Shown piece by piece: positions 1 through 7,367 of a DNA stretch of 35,301 bases (position 1 is its first letter; each line of letters begins with the position of its first letter). The position numbers were made by a program, and so were the translations under genes. The notes under the pieces were generated by a model. It was not told the origin of the DNA. It made no database searches and saw only the letters and a program-made list of their open reading frames with translations. The DNA lies in the IMG/VR virus record IMGVR_UViG_3300031554_000004, positions 1 to 35,301 of that record; one strand, given 5' to 3'. Source of the stretch: a virus.

Positions 1-256
1 GTAGGTGCTTGGACCCCTACCCCGCCGTGTCCTTCCAGTGCACTTGCCCGCTTCTTCCCGGAAGGCAACGGCCTCACCTCAAACGTGACAGGTTCGGCAC
101 ACCGAAAATACTCCCTGCAATGCAACTTCACCAGGGTCATGCTTCTCGGGGCTGCAGTCATTCCATTATGTTCAGGCTCCCACGCTCGCTAGACCCCCAG
201 ATTGCACCCACCGCTGAAGCTCTAAGTCTTCAGGGCGGCCGGGCCGTTTACACCAC
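1..256. other. Left flank, no supported gene
   Basis: No convincing gene is seen here. An open frame at 9-335 on the plus strand is rich in Arg, Cys, Pro and Gly, has no ribosome binding site and runs straight through the terminal repeats, so it is not called. The segment is probably host or other mobile DNA outside the phage, because the Mu-like repeats begin just to its right. Confidence 0.4.
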
Positions 257-431
257 TGGGGGGAGTAAGATATTATGCGACAGGGGCGGGATGATGTGGG
301 ATAAGGCGGGATGTGGCGGAATATCAAGTAGATAGAGGGTTAAGAATGTATCGGCGGCGGGTTTTTAGTTAAAGATATTCTGCGACAGAAATAGCGGATT
401 TTACGGGGGTAATGAAATGGATTCTGCGACA
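257..431. repeat. Putative left phage end with three transposase-binding repeats
   Basis: Three direct copies of ATTMTGCGACA lie at 272-282, 377-387 and 421-431. The first two are longer (AAGATATT[A/C]TGCGACA, 267-282 and 372-387). A degenerate inverted copy, TGTGGCGGAATATC, lies at 312-325. The spacing of 105 and 44 bp resembles the L1-L2-L3 spacing of Mu attL as I remember it. A TG dinucleotide at 257-258 could be the phage terminus, placing the first repeat about 10 bp inside. The repeats lie just outside the repressor side of a Mu-type genome, as expected. An alternative is the end of an IS21-like element reading leftward, but no istA or istB frame is visible. Confidence 0.55.
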
Positions 432-434
432 AAT

Positions 435-1307
435 TTATCGTTGAATTTTGTATGCAGACTTCACTGTAGAAGTTAATACCCAACCTCTTAATGAACGGTT
501 ATTTTCTTCATTAATTACAAAGACCTCTTTCCAGCTACTATTCTTATTCTTAACCACTTCTATTTTAGTATTAACATTAAGTAAAACAATAACCTGCTTC
601 TGAAATGATTGTTTATCGGGTGGAATTAAGGGCTCATGTAACAATGCAATATTTGAGTCTTTAATAATCCAAAAATCGCCTTCTATAGCAAGATAGAAAG
701 GCATGGGAACGCGTTTAAAAGGCTCAATATAAGCGCCCTCCAAAATAACCTCATGTGTCTTATTTAATATGTATTGATTTACGGTATTTATTGGGATTTC
801 AGTTAATTCAATAAGCTCTTCAAGGCCCCCATTAAAACAATAGCCTTGAGTTTTAGAGCGGTTGATAAACTTAATTTTTTGGATATTCGGCCAAGTGTCT
901 ATTGAAGAGTAAATAATATTATATAAACCTGCTGCGATCATAGTTGTGTAAATCGATTTAGTGAGTCGATCTTGCCTTACCCTGATCGTTATAACACCTT
1001 CTTTAATACCGACATCTAAAACTTCCCAACTACTTAGACTTTTTATAATCTCATCCTTTAATTTCTCAACAACAGAAGGCGGTATGAGCTGCCCTTGTTT
1101 ATCTCCTTTTGACTTTTCGATACGCTCAACATCGCCCTTAGGAATGCTTATAACATCCCCATATAACACATATTTTACATAATCATCCTCCTCCCAAACC
1201 CTTTCCAAATCCAATCTAGACCCATCCTTAAAAAAAATAGTATCCGCATCTAAAAGTGATGGAACAATAAGGGTCACTAAGAGCAAAAAAGGTATAAATT
1301 TTCTCAT
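435..1307 (-). CDS. Secreted protein of unknown function, possible lysogenic conversion gene
   Basis: This 290-residue protein begins with a signal peptide (MRKFIPFLLLVTLIVPSLLDA) and is probably exported. After cleavage comes a short segment, DTIFFKDGSRLDLERVWEED, of the 'TIxxKDGxxLxG' type seen in periplasmic proteins of delta-proteobacteria and relatives. The C-terminal 60 residues, ending in a 'RGWV' motif, look like a bacterial SH3-like fold. The middle is not recognised. The gene is AT-rich compared with the rest of the window and lies between the phage end and the repressor, transcribed away from the lytic genes. That position suits a cargo gene expressed in the lysogen, but this role is inferred from place and composition only. 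Confidence 0.75.
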   Translation of the reverse strand: MRKFIPFLLLVTLIVPSLLDADTIFFKDGSRLDLERVWEEDDYVKYVLYGDVISIPKGDVERIEKSKGDKQGQLIPPSVVEKLKDEIIKSLSSWEVLDVGIKEGVITIRVRQDRLTKSIYTTMIAAGLYNIIYSSIDTWPNIQKIKFINRSKTQGYCFNGGLEELIELTEIPINTVNQYILNKTHEVILEGAYIEPFKRVPMPFYLAIEGDFWIIKDSNIALLHEPLIPPDKQSFQKQVIVLLNVNTKIEVVKNKNSSWKEVFVINEENNRSLRGWVLTSTVKSAYKIQR

Positions 1308-1379
1308 CTTAATTATCCCCTCAACAAATATGGATTATATTGCCTTATTTTTCAAGCCGTCGTCTTTCTCTGTTTGGGT

Positions 1380-1874
1380 TTACTGACGCAATTTTTGTTC
1401 CAACAGTGCAAGGCGGCTGCGGACGTCATTAAGCTCAGACATAAGATTAGAGATTTGTTGATTCTGATTCTTCATCTGATTTACAGCCTCCTTAGAGGCG
1501 GCAAGGTGTGATATTAGGCTGTGAATAAGAGCATCATTACCTGATTCGAGTATTGTCGCCAGCATATCCACGGCTTGTCCGAGCCTGGGGGTGCCTATCT
1601 TATACTCTTCCACTGATTTGCGGAGCTGCGGAATATTATTTTCCTCCCTATCCTTCTTTATGTATGGCTCGCCAATCCCTGTCAGCAACCAATTCCGGTC
1701 ACACCCGTAAAATTTAACATATTTTTCTAAAAGCCTTTTGGAGATGCCGCTGCCAGCTTCATGTTTTTGGATAGAGCTAAGACTTATTCCAATGCGCTTG
1801 GCAAGCTCAGGCTGTGTAATATTTTTATTTTGCCGTAAAGATTTTAAGTTTTTCCCGAGTATGAAATCATCCAT
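1380..1874 (-). CDS. XRE-family phage repressor (c-like)
   Basis: The protein has 164 residues. Residues about 8-62 form a helix-turn-helix of the XRE/Cro type (LKSLRQNKNITQPELAKRIG, then SLSSIQKHEAG), followed by NWLLTGIGEPY, a motif common in phage CI-like proteins. The C-terminal half is a heptad-patterned coiled coil (about 120-164) that probably serves for oligomerisation. There is no S24 peptidase domain, so RecA-driven self-cleavage is not expected. It is divergent from the early operon, and GGTGTTGC operators lie directly upstream. By position it corresponds to Mu c: it would keep the lytic promoter off and control its own promoter, whose -35 box overlaps an operator half-site. Confidence 0.88.
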   Translation of the reverse strand: MDDFILGKNLKSLRQNKNITQPELAKRIGISLSSIQKHEAGSGISKRLLEKYVKFYGCDRNWLLTGIGEPYIKKDREENNIPQLRKSVEEYKIGTPRLGQAVDMLATILESGNDALIHSLISHLAASKEAVNQMKNQNQQISNLMSELNDVRSRLALLEQKLRQ

Positions 1875-1889
1875 AATTAACTCTAATTA

Positions 1890-1917
1890 AATATAATTAC
1901 CCATCATAATTGTGCAA
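1890..1917 (-). promoter_or_regulatory. Leftward promoter of the repressor
   Basis: Read on the minus strand, TTGCAC (complement of 1912-1917) and TATATT (complement of 1890-1895) are separated by 16 bp. The start site would be only about 8-10 bp ahead of the repressor ATG, giving a very short leader. The -35 box lies in an operator half-site, which suggests autoregulation. Confidence 0.5.
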
Positions 1918-2022
1918 CACCAGGTGTTGCGTCAGGTGTTGCACGGCACGAAACCGGATTAAGCTATTAAATCAACAAGTTAAGGCAATATCACATAAAA
2001 CATAAAAAAAATAAGTGTTGCG
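1912..2022. promoter_or_regulatory. Operator sites GGTGTTGC between the divergent promoters
   Basis: A perfect 17-bp palindrome, GCAACACCAGGTGTTGC, occupies 1914-1930. A further half-site GGTGTTGC at 1935-1942 repeats the right arm 12 bp downstream, and GTGCAACACC (1912-1921) and GGTGTTGCAC (1935-1944) form a wider inverted pair. A fourth, isolated copy, AGTGTTGC, lies at 2014-2021 just before the -35 box of the rightward promoter. These are the best candidates for repressor or Ner binding. Confidence 0.7.
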
Positions 2023-2033
2023 TAAGATTTTAC

Positions 2034-2061
2034 TTGACAAAAGCGTAAAAATGCCGATAAT
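2034..2061 (+). promoter_or_regulatory. Rightward early (lytic) promoter
   Basis: A consensus TTGACA lies at 2034-2039 and GATAAT at 2056-2061, with a 16-bp spacer. It faces the ner-transposase operon, and an operator half-site ends 12 bp ahead of the -35. It is the strongest sigma70-type promoter noticed in the window. Confidence 0.75.
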
Positions 2062-2119
2062 CTAATATAGAGCTAAATATACGCATAAAACCGGAAATAA
2101 ATTTTTAAAAGGGGCATCA

Positions 2120-2368
2120 ATGAACGCTATTGAAATAGTTTTTGCTGAAGCAGAAACGAGATTAACGTGTACCACGATTCCGGGATCTCAACGATCTCAG
2201 AATCAGCGCTCCCAAGCGCAAAGGTTGCGGCCTGAATCCGGTCAAAATAGAGAGCCACTATCATGGGATCAATTTCAAGAAGCCTTGCAGAAAGCATTTC
2301 GGGTGTATCAGAGCTTATCAGCTCTTCGATTACGGCGTCTATTTCAGCCCGGCGGCTCTCGCGTATAG
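2120..2368 (+). CDS. Small early ORF, doubtful
   Basis: An 82-codon frame starts at the first ATG after the early promoter, with AAAAGGGG as a fair ribosome binding site. Its first 14 residues (MNAIEIVFAEAETR) look protein-like, but the rest is rich in Gln, Ser and Arg, as expected of a frame read antisense to another gene. The opposite strand carries a more protein-like frame (2127-2507). Either this is a short leader peptide whose true reading was broken by rearrangement, or only the signals at its start are real. Confidence 0.3.
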   Translation: MNAIEIVFAEAETRLTCTTIPGSQRSQNQRSQAQRLRPESGQNREPLSWDQFQEALQKAFRVYQSLSALRLRRLFQPGGSRV

Positions 2369-2507
2369 CCGGAAAATTATCGCCCTGGGCGTCAATTATT
2401 TTTTGAGGGTTCAATTTATTTACCAGGGCATCGGGGAAGAGGATGTTTTTAACGCCTGCATCCCAAATGGCTTTCAGATGCTCCATGTTTATAATTTTTG
2501 TTTTCAT
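2127..2507 (-). CDS. Hypothetical protein antisense to the early transcript
   Basis: The frame encodes 126 residues from MKTKIINMEHLKAIWDAGVK. Other starts lie upstream at 2513 (ATG) and 2549 (GTG). The sequence has a normal mix of hydrophobic and charged residues and looks like a real soluble helical protein; I do not recognise its family. No good ribosome binding site precedes any of the starts. It is convergent with the early promoter and would be transcribed against it. A small plus-strand frame overlaps its 3' end. Confidence 0.5.
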   Translation of the reverse strand: MKTKIINMEHLKAIWDAGVKNILFPDALVNKLNPQKIIDAQGDNFPAIRESRRAEIDAVIEELISSDTPEMLSARLLEIDPMIVALYFDRIQAATFALGSADSEIVEIPESWYTLISFLLQQKLFQ

Positions 2508-2550
2508 TAACATCTGATATTCAAAACAACCCAAGAGCAAGGAGACCACT

Positions 2551-2823
2551 ATGATTCCTGTAAAGAAAACCGAAAGAGCAAAATTGATCGAGGATAACCT
2601 GAACAGTTATCTAGATGACCAGGAGCTTGAGGGCCGCAGCTTTATGGTTGCCGCACTTTTTGACGGCGTGCCCATGAGCCAGGTACGGCCGGTCCTGGAT
2701 CGTGCCGAGAATATCCTGTTATCAGGCCATAAGGTTGATACCCGGAACCCGAGAATCAAGGCGATTGCCGAAGAGTTCGGAGTAACATCCATTAATGATT
2801 ACCGTCTTTCAAAAGGCCACTAA
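2551..2823 (+). CDS. Small early phage protein, function unknown
   Basis: This is a 90-residue protein with a clear ribosome binding site (AAGGAGA, 7 bp ahead of ATG 2551). It is soluble and probably helical, with no motif I recognise. It is the first plus-strand gene after the early promoter with strong translation signals. It ends 15 bp before the 3' end of a convergent minus-strand gene. Confidence 0.75.
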   Translation: MIPVKKTERAKLIEDNLNSYLDDQELEGRSFMVAALFDGVPMSQVRPVLDRAENILLSGHKVDTRNPRIKAIAEEFGVTSINDYRLSKGH

Positions 2824-2837
2824 AAATAGAGAGGTGG

Positions 2838-3020
2838 TCACGATTCCGGTGGTCCAATCCACTCCCATGTACGATCTTCCTTTTGAGTCGGGGGTAATTT
2901 GTCATCACCCGGTTCGATTGTTACTTGCCTTGCGTCAGGCACTGGAGATCCATTTGGACCGCGCTCGATATATTCTCCGGGGCGGTCCGGTTTTTCACCG
3001 GAATTTTGCAGGTGTGTCAT
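2838..3020 (-). CDS. YjzC-like small protein
   Basis: The 60-residue product shows the pattern of the YjzC family: PGEYIERGPNGSPV, then a basic/hydrophobic strand, GDDKLPPT and RTWEWIG. In that family PGxY, GxxGS, GDxxPxT and RxWxW are the conserved points; its function is unknown. An excellent Shine-Dalgarno (AAGGAGGG read on the minus strand, complement of about 3024-3031) lies just ahead of the ATG, which decides strand and start. The gene lies inside the early plus-strand operon but in the opposite direction, so it should be expressed independently, perhaps in the lysogen. Confidence 0.78.
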   Translation of the reverse strand: MTHLQNSGEKPDRPGEYIERGPNGSPVPDARQVTIEPGDDKLPPTQKEDRTWEWIGPPES

Positions 3021-3047
3021 AGTGCCCTCCTTTATAACTGTTGATTT

Positions 3048-3386
3048 ATGAAAAATAAAACTAACGAGAACCCTTGTTCCTGGAAAGACGGGCCATATAC
3101 TTTCAGAGAAACGATCTGCCAGGAATACTCAAACTCAAAATTCAGCGCCGGAGCCGTAAAGGGGCATCCGGTTGATATTCTTTACCTACAGGCAGAGAAA
3201 GACGGAAAAATAACCACCCAGTTATTGCTGCGACCCGATGAGATGGCGGCCATAGCATGGGTTGCCACGGGCGTCTTATGGTCGTACGCAGAGAAATCCA
3301 CACGGAGTCCATTATGGCGTCTAAAACGGTTTCTGAAAAAAGCTCAAATTCGTCTGTTTCCACGGAAAACTTCCTATAAGGAGTGA
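3048..3386 (+). CDS. Hypothetical early protein
   Basis: The protein has 112 residues. The first 75 look like a compact mixed domain (GPYTFRETICQEYSNSKFSA, later LLLRPDEMAAIAWVATGVLW). The last 30 are strongly basic (RLKRFLKKAQIRLFPRK), possibly amphipathic or nucleic-acid binding. I do not recognise the family; similar proteins precede Ner in other Mu-like prophages, as far as I recall. The stop codon overlaps the Shine-Dalgarno of the next gene, so the two are translationally linked. Confidence 0.7.
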   Translation: MKNKTNENPCSWKDGPYTFRETICQEYSNSKFSAGAVKGHPVDILYLQAEKDGKITTQLLLRPDEMAAIAWVATGVLWSYAEKSTRSPLWRLKRFLKKAQIRLFPRKTSYKE

Positions 3387-3388
3387 AA

Positions 3389-3622
3389 ATGCATCCGGCT
3401 GACATACAGGCGGCGCTCAAAAAGAAAGGCATACGACAAAAGGAGATCGCCAAGGATCTGGGCGTGTCCGAGATGGCTGTCTCGCTCGTGGTCCGCAAGG
3501 TCATGGTATCGGACCGGACCATGCGCGCGGTAGCCGACAGAATCGGACGTGATCCGCATGTGATCTTCCATGAGTATTACCTTTCTAAAGATAGACGGGG
3601 CCCCAAAAAAAAGACCGCTTAA
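3389..3622 (+). CDS. ner: Ner-like DNA-binding regulator
   Basis: This 77-residue protein is mostly one helix-turn-helix: MHPADIQAALKKKGIRQKEI, then AKDLGVSEMAVSLVVRK. It ends with a basic tail, GPKKKTA. In Mu, Ner is a small Cro-like regulator that turns down early and repressor transcription; size, place and fold agree here. An upstream GTG at 3383 is in frame, but ATG 3389 lies 5 bp after AAGGAG and is preferred. It comes before the transposase genes, the same order as in Mu (c, ner, A, B). Confidence 0.75.
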   Translation: MHPADIQAALKKKGIRQKEIAKDLGVSEMAVSLVVRKVMVSDRTMRAVADRIGRDPHVIFHEYYLSKDRRGPKKKTA

Positions 3623-3661
3623 TCGTATGGTTTATTATTAAACCATTTTAAAGGCATGTCA

Positions 3662-4174
3662 ATGTCTAAATTACGGCGAAGAATCGACAAAAACCAACTC
3701 ACCATCTTTGACCTGGTCAAAGAATATTCCGCCACATCATCACCCACCGGCGGACAATTCAACATAATCGAACCCCTAAGAGCCTCAATGAGGAAGGTCA
3801 TAAAGGGCTGCCCTCTTTCCCGGCACCAGATCGCGGGCGAGATGAGCCACCTGACAAACGAGACCATCACAAAGGAGCAGATCGACTCCTGGACGAGGGA
3901 AGACCAGAGATCAGAGATCGGGGGCCGGGGATCAGATGATGAAGACAGGTGGATCCGGAGGCACATCCCGGGGGAGTATCTGCCGGCTTTCTGCCAAGCG
4001 ACGGGGAGCGTGGAGCCGCTGAAGGTTTTGGGCGGGCCATGCGGGATTTTTGTCATGCCGGGGCCGGAGGCCCTGCGGGCGGAGATACAGAAGCTGGACG
4101 AGGAGATCCGGGAGGCCCAGGCAAGAAAGAAAAAGAGAATGTTATTTTTAAGAGAGATGGAGGACAGTAAATGA
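3662..4174 (+). CDS. Mu-like phage early protein, function unknown
   Basis: The protein has 170 residues. It contains LRASMRKVIKGCPLSRHQIA followed by MSHLTNETITKEQIDSWT and IPGEYLPAFCQATGSVEPLK. This block recurs in proteins found just before the transposase in many Mu-like prophages and looks like a helix-turn-helix region. The C-terminus is a short coiled coil (about 140-170). ATG 3662 lies 7 bp after AAAGG and is preferred to ATG 3656. The function is not known; a role in early control or in helping the transposase is a guess from position. The stop overlaps the next start (ATGA). Confidence 0.8.
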   Translation: MSKLRRRIDKNQLTIFDLVKEYSATSSPTGGQFNIIEPLRASMRKVIKGCPLSRHQIAGEMSHLTNETITKEQIDSWTREDQRSEIGGRGSDDEDRWIRRHIPGEYLPAFCQATGSVEPLKVLGGPCGIFVMPGPEALRAEIQKLDEEIREAQARKKKRMLFLREMEDSK

Positions 4175-4401
4175 GACATGAGACGGAGAACAGAAAAGAA
4201 ATAACAGGTGTGATGCATACGCAATGCAGTGACTGCGGAAAATATCTTGGCAGTAAGCCATGCAACAAGGAATTTGACGGACTGATATCGCATGGCTCAT
4301 GCCCGGAATGTGCGAAAAAGCAGCTTGAGGAATTGGACAGGTTGTTGGGAAAAAAAGAAGAGCAGGACGTGCTGACTGAAGCAGCGAGCACGTATATATA
4401 A
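4171..4401 (+). CDS. Small zinc-ribbon protein
   Basis: The product has 76 residues with two cysteine pairs, CSDCGK and CPECAKK, 27 residues apart, as in a zinc ribbon. The tail is acidic and helical. ATG 4171 overlaps the previous stop and has GGAGGA upstream; the Met just before HTQCSDCGK is an alternative start. It is one of several Cys-rich small proteins in this phage. The function is unknown. Confidence 0.7.
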   Translation: MRHETENRKEITGVMHTQCSDCGKYLGSKPCNKEFDGLISHGSCPECAKKQLEELDRLLGKKEEQDVLTEAASTYI

Positions 4402-4443
4402 TAAGGATAGCAAGAAACGTGCCAAAGAGATTGGAGATATAAG

Positions 4444-6672
4444 ATGAGCGGATCGGAACTTGTTAGCGCGAAGGGGATCGCAAAGGCGCTGGGGAAGGCA
4501 AAGACAAGCATCCTTCGGCGGGCTGAAAAAGAAAAGTGGTCACACGCAAAGGGAGGGAACCGAACGAAACAATTTTATTTATCGCGGCTGCCGGCGGAGG
4601 TGCAAACGGCGCTGGCTGCCAGCGGGGCGATATCCATAGAGGCATTGCCGTTACTCTTGCCGGAGGCGGCGCTGGAACTGGTGAGACAGGCGACCGGCGA
4701 TGAAGTACAGATGCAGGGGTTTTTACCTATGGTTGCCAGCGGACGCAGAACGGAGAGCTGGTCCGCAGAGACCGCCCTCGATATGACCGTAATCCGGGAC
4801 GGCCGGGTGGCCAAATGGTCGCGGATTGTCCAGGAGGCTATGGGAACGCCTCCGGGATGGAAAAAGAGGGCCTGGATCGAGGACGTGGCCGGACGGCGTC
4901 ACACCACGGCGTCAACCATATACAGGCAGATTCAAAAATACGAGAAGAAGGGCCTGGCCGGGCTGAAGCACACAAAAGGGAACCGGCGGCAGCCGAAGGC
5001 ATGGACCCCGGAGGCCGTGGATTACTGGATCGGCCTGTGCATCAAGAAGGAACACCGGAAGATAGCAAAGGATGCCCTGTACGCCATCCTTGCCCAGGAG
5101 GCCGCAACCAGGGGCTGGAAGATAGGCAGCTACGAATCCGCCTTATGGTGGGGAAAAAAGAGGATCACACCGCAGCTCCTGGCGCTTCAGAGGGGCGGGG
5201 TTCGCGCCCTGGACAACACCCTGCCCCCGGTGGTCCGGAGCTATGCGGACCTCGGGCCTTTCGAGATAATTGTCGGCGACCAGCACCGCTTCGACTTCTG
5301 GGTAACGGACGAGGATACAGGCGAAGTCTTCCGGCCAGAGGGCTATTTCTGGCAGGACCTGCGGACCCGCGCCTTTTACGGCGCCGCCATTGCTAAAAAA
5401 TATGATTCTTACCTTATGGGCCTGGCGCTTCGCATGGGCCTGAAAATATTCGGGCCGTTCGGCTCGATCTACACGGACCACGGCAAACCGGAGGAATCCA
5501 ACTACATTATGGGGGTCATGAAAGATATGCGCGCCCTGGGCCTGGAGGCCAGGCAGACAGTGGACGCGCCTGTCGATCTGGACGAGGACCCGGAGGAGAT
5601 AAACCCGCTCGCCGCCATCGCCGGCACTCACCGGATGGCGATCGTACGCAACGCCAAGGCAAAGATGATCGAGGGGACATTCCGCAACCTTGAAGGCGTG
5701 CTGCGCGATCATTTCTTTGTGCCGGGTTATGTAAAGAAGCTCGGAGGCCTCCAGGAGGAAAACGAGGTCGACCAGAAGGATATCGAGCGCCTGGCCCGCG
5801 CAGGGAAACTCCTCACCTTCCGTGAGTTCGCCCTCACTATGCTCAAGGGATTGGATTATTACAACAGCGTCAAGCCGCACAGGGGCGTGCGGCGTGAATG
5901 GTCGTGGAGGCCGAAACCCAAAAAGGCCACGCCTATGGATTGCCTCAAACAATGCTGCGCGGAGGGCTGGAGGCCGGTAATGCTATCGGACGAGGCGATT
6001 GACCTGGTGTTTTTAGCCAGGGCAAACCGGATCGTGGACCGCGGCAGGATCACATTACACGGGGAGGTGTACGAAGATGACCGCCTGATCGGCCTGGACA
6101 AGCAGAGGGTGGAGGTGCGGTTCGATCCGCCTGATCCTGGATGGGTGCTGGTATTGAAGGACGGGGAATACCTGGCCCGGGCGCTTCCGGTTGAATACTC
6201 GAGCATGAAGGACCTTACCCTGGCGCAGAGAAAGATCGAGGAGAAGAGGCGGCAGCGCAAGGCATTTATTCTGGAATACCGGACGCTCACGTCCGCAATC
6301 CCGGACGTCAGGGAATATTCGCAAATACCCAGGATCGAGAAGGCGGCGGCGACGATAACAAAAGAGCAGCGGGCCAAGAGCAAAGAGCTGGCAGAGGTAA
6401 ACAGGCCGATGTCTGCCGAGGAGATAGAGGCGGATATCGCCCGCCTGGAGGCGGAGGAGGCACGGCGCAAGATCCGGCCAAAGAAAGTGCCGGAACGGCC
6501 ACGATATTTCAGGGCTGCCCTGGACCGATACAGATGGATCGTGAAATGCGAGCTCGCCGGCGGGGATCCGGACGAGGCGGACACGGCATTTAAGCTGGAT
6601 TATGAATCGCACATGGACGCCGGCCGGCGGGAACACTGGGCGGTCGTCCGGGAACTGGGAGAGATATCATGA
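4444..6672 (+). CDS. Mu-type DDE transposase A
   Basis: The 742-residue protein is a MuA-family transposase that would bind the phage ends and carry out strand transfer. Residues about 1-60 form a Mu-type winged helix (LVSAKGIAKALGKAKTSILR). Residues about 110-230 hold further helix-turn-helix DNA-binding domains. The RNase H-like core has the expected triad: D279 in IIVGDQHRFDF, D345 in IYTDHGKPEE and E410 in AKAKMIEGTFRNLEG; Mu has D269, D336, E392. A beta-barrel domain (about 540-600) and a basic helical C-terminus, which in Mu contacts the B protein, follow. Ribosome binding site GGAG precedes ATG 4444. The stop overlaps the start of the ATPase gene. Confidence 0.96.
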   Translation: MSGSELVSAKGIAKALGKAKTSILRRAEKEKWSHAKGGNRTKQFYLSRLPAEVQTALAASGAISIEALPLLLPEAALELVRQATGDEVQMQGFLPMVASGRRTESWSAETALDMTVIRDGRVAKWSRIVQEAMGTPPGWKKRAWIEDVAGRRHTTASTIYRQIQKYEKKGLAGLKHTKGNRRQPKAWTPEAVDYWIGLCIKKEHRKIAKDALYAILAQEAATRGWKIGSYESALWWGKKRITPQLLALQRGGVRALDNTLPPVVRSYADLGPFEIIVGDQHRFDFWVTDEDTGEVFRPEGYFWQDLRTRAFYGAAIAKKYDSYLMGLALRMGLKIFGPFGSIYTDHGKPEESNYIMGVMKDMRALGLEARQTVDAPVDLDEDPEEINPLAAIAGTHRMAIVRNAKAKMIEGTFRNLEGVLRDHFFVPGYVKKLGGLQEENEVDQKDIERLARAGKLLTFREFALTMLKGLDYYNSVKPHRGVRREWSWRPKPKKATPMDCLKQCCAEGWRPVMLSDEAIDLVFLARANRIVDRGRITLHGEVYEDDRLIGLDKQRVEVRFDPPDPGWVLVLKDGEYLARALPVEYSSMKDLTLAQRKIEEKRRQRKAFILEYRTLTSAIPDVREYSQIPRIEKAAATITKEQRAKSKELAEVNRPMSAEEIEADIARLEAEEARRKIRPKKVPERPRYFRAALDRYRWIVKCELAGGDPDEADTAFKLDYESHMDAGRREHWAVVRELGEIS

Positions 6673-7367
6673 GAGAATGTTTTTTGATCACAGAGAATGT
6701 GAACAGATTTGATGATCTGTGCACGGAGATGGAGGACCGGCGCAGCCTGATCGGGCCGAGCATGGCGATGGTGACGGGTCCGGCAGGGCGCGGAAAGAGC
6801 GAGTCGGCCAAAAAATACGCGGTGAATTCGGGGGCGGTGTATATACCGCCCATGAATAAAACGAGCGCCACGATGTTGTTGGGGGAGATCACGCTTGATC
6901 TGGCCAAGGTTATGCCCGGCAGGGTCGCGGGCTGCCTGGAGGTGATCCAGGCAGAGATGGCCAAGCGCCGGCGGTTGGTCATTATAGATGAGGCGGACCT
7001 GGTGCCTATGCCCCTGCTGGAGATGCTCAGGAATATCAACGAGAGATATTCCTGCCCTATCCTGCTTATCGGCGAGGATGGGTTGACCCGCAAGCTGGCC
7101 TCCAGGAGCAGGATATGGAGCCGCATCCGGAGGCGCATGGCGTTCGAGCCGGTAACCCAGTCGAACATCGTGCTCTTTTTCCGAAAGGCGCTGGAGATAA
7201 ATATCACTGTTGGCGCCACGCAATTGATAGAGCTTCACTGCGAGGGAGACTGGCGGCCGGTCCTGAAAGTGGCCGTCGATATCGAGCGGGCCCTGGAGGC
7301 AAGCGGGCTGACGGAGATACCCGAGGACCTGGTGAGAGACATTGTTGACGAAGACAAGAAAAAATAA
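6669..7367 (+). CDS. MuB-like AAA+ ATPase, target-DNA activator
   Basis: This 232-residue ATPase has Walker A GPAGRGKS (37-44) and Walker B LVIIDE (103-108), followed by a sensor-like LLIGEDGLTRKL and an arginine-rich RIWSRIRRR segment. In Mu, B binds target DNA as an ATP-dependent filament, activates the transposase and gives target immunity. The N-terminal helix-turn-helix arm of Mu B (312 residues) is missing, so this is the short form seen in several non-Mu transposable phages. Its ATG overlaps the transposase stop (ATGA), implying coupled translation. Confidence 0.93.
   Translation: MRECFLITENVNRFDDLCTEMEDRRSLIGPSMAMVTGPAGRGKSESAKKYAVNSGAVYIPPMNKTSATMLLGEITLDLAKVMPGRVAGCLEVIQAEMAKRRRLVIIDEADLVPMPLLEMLRNINERYSCPILLIGEDGLTRKLASRSRIWSRIRRRMAFEPVTQSNIVLFFRKALEINITVGATQLIELHCEGDWRPVLKVAVDIERALEASGLTEIPEDLVRDIVDEDKKK

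Noticed and set aside
9-335. Plus-strand open frame of 108 codons
   Set aside because: No ribosome binding site, odd composition, and it runs through the terminal repeats; likely chance.
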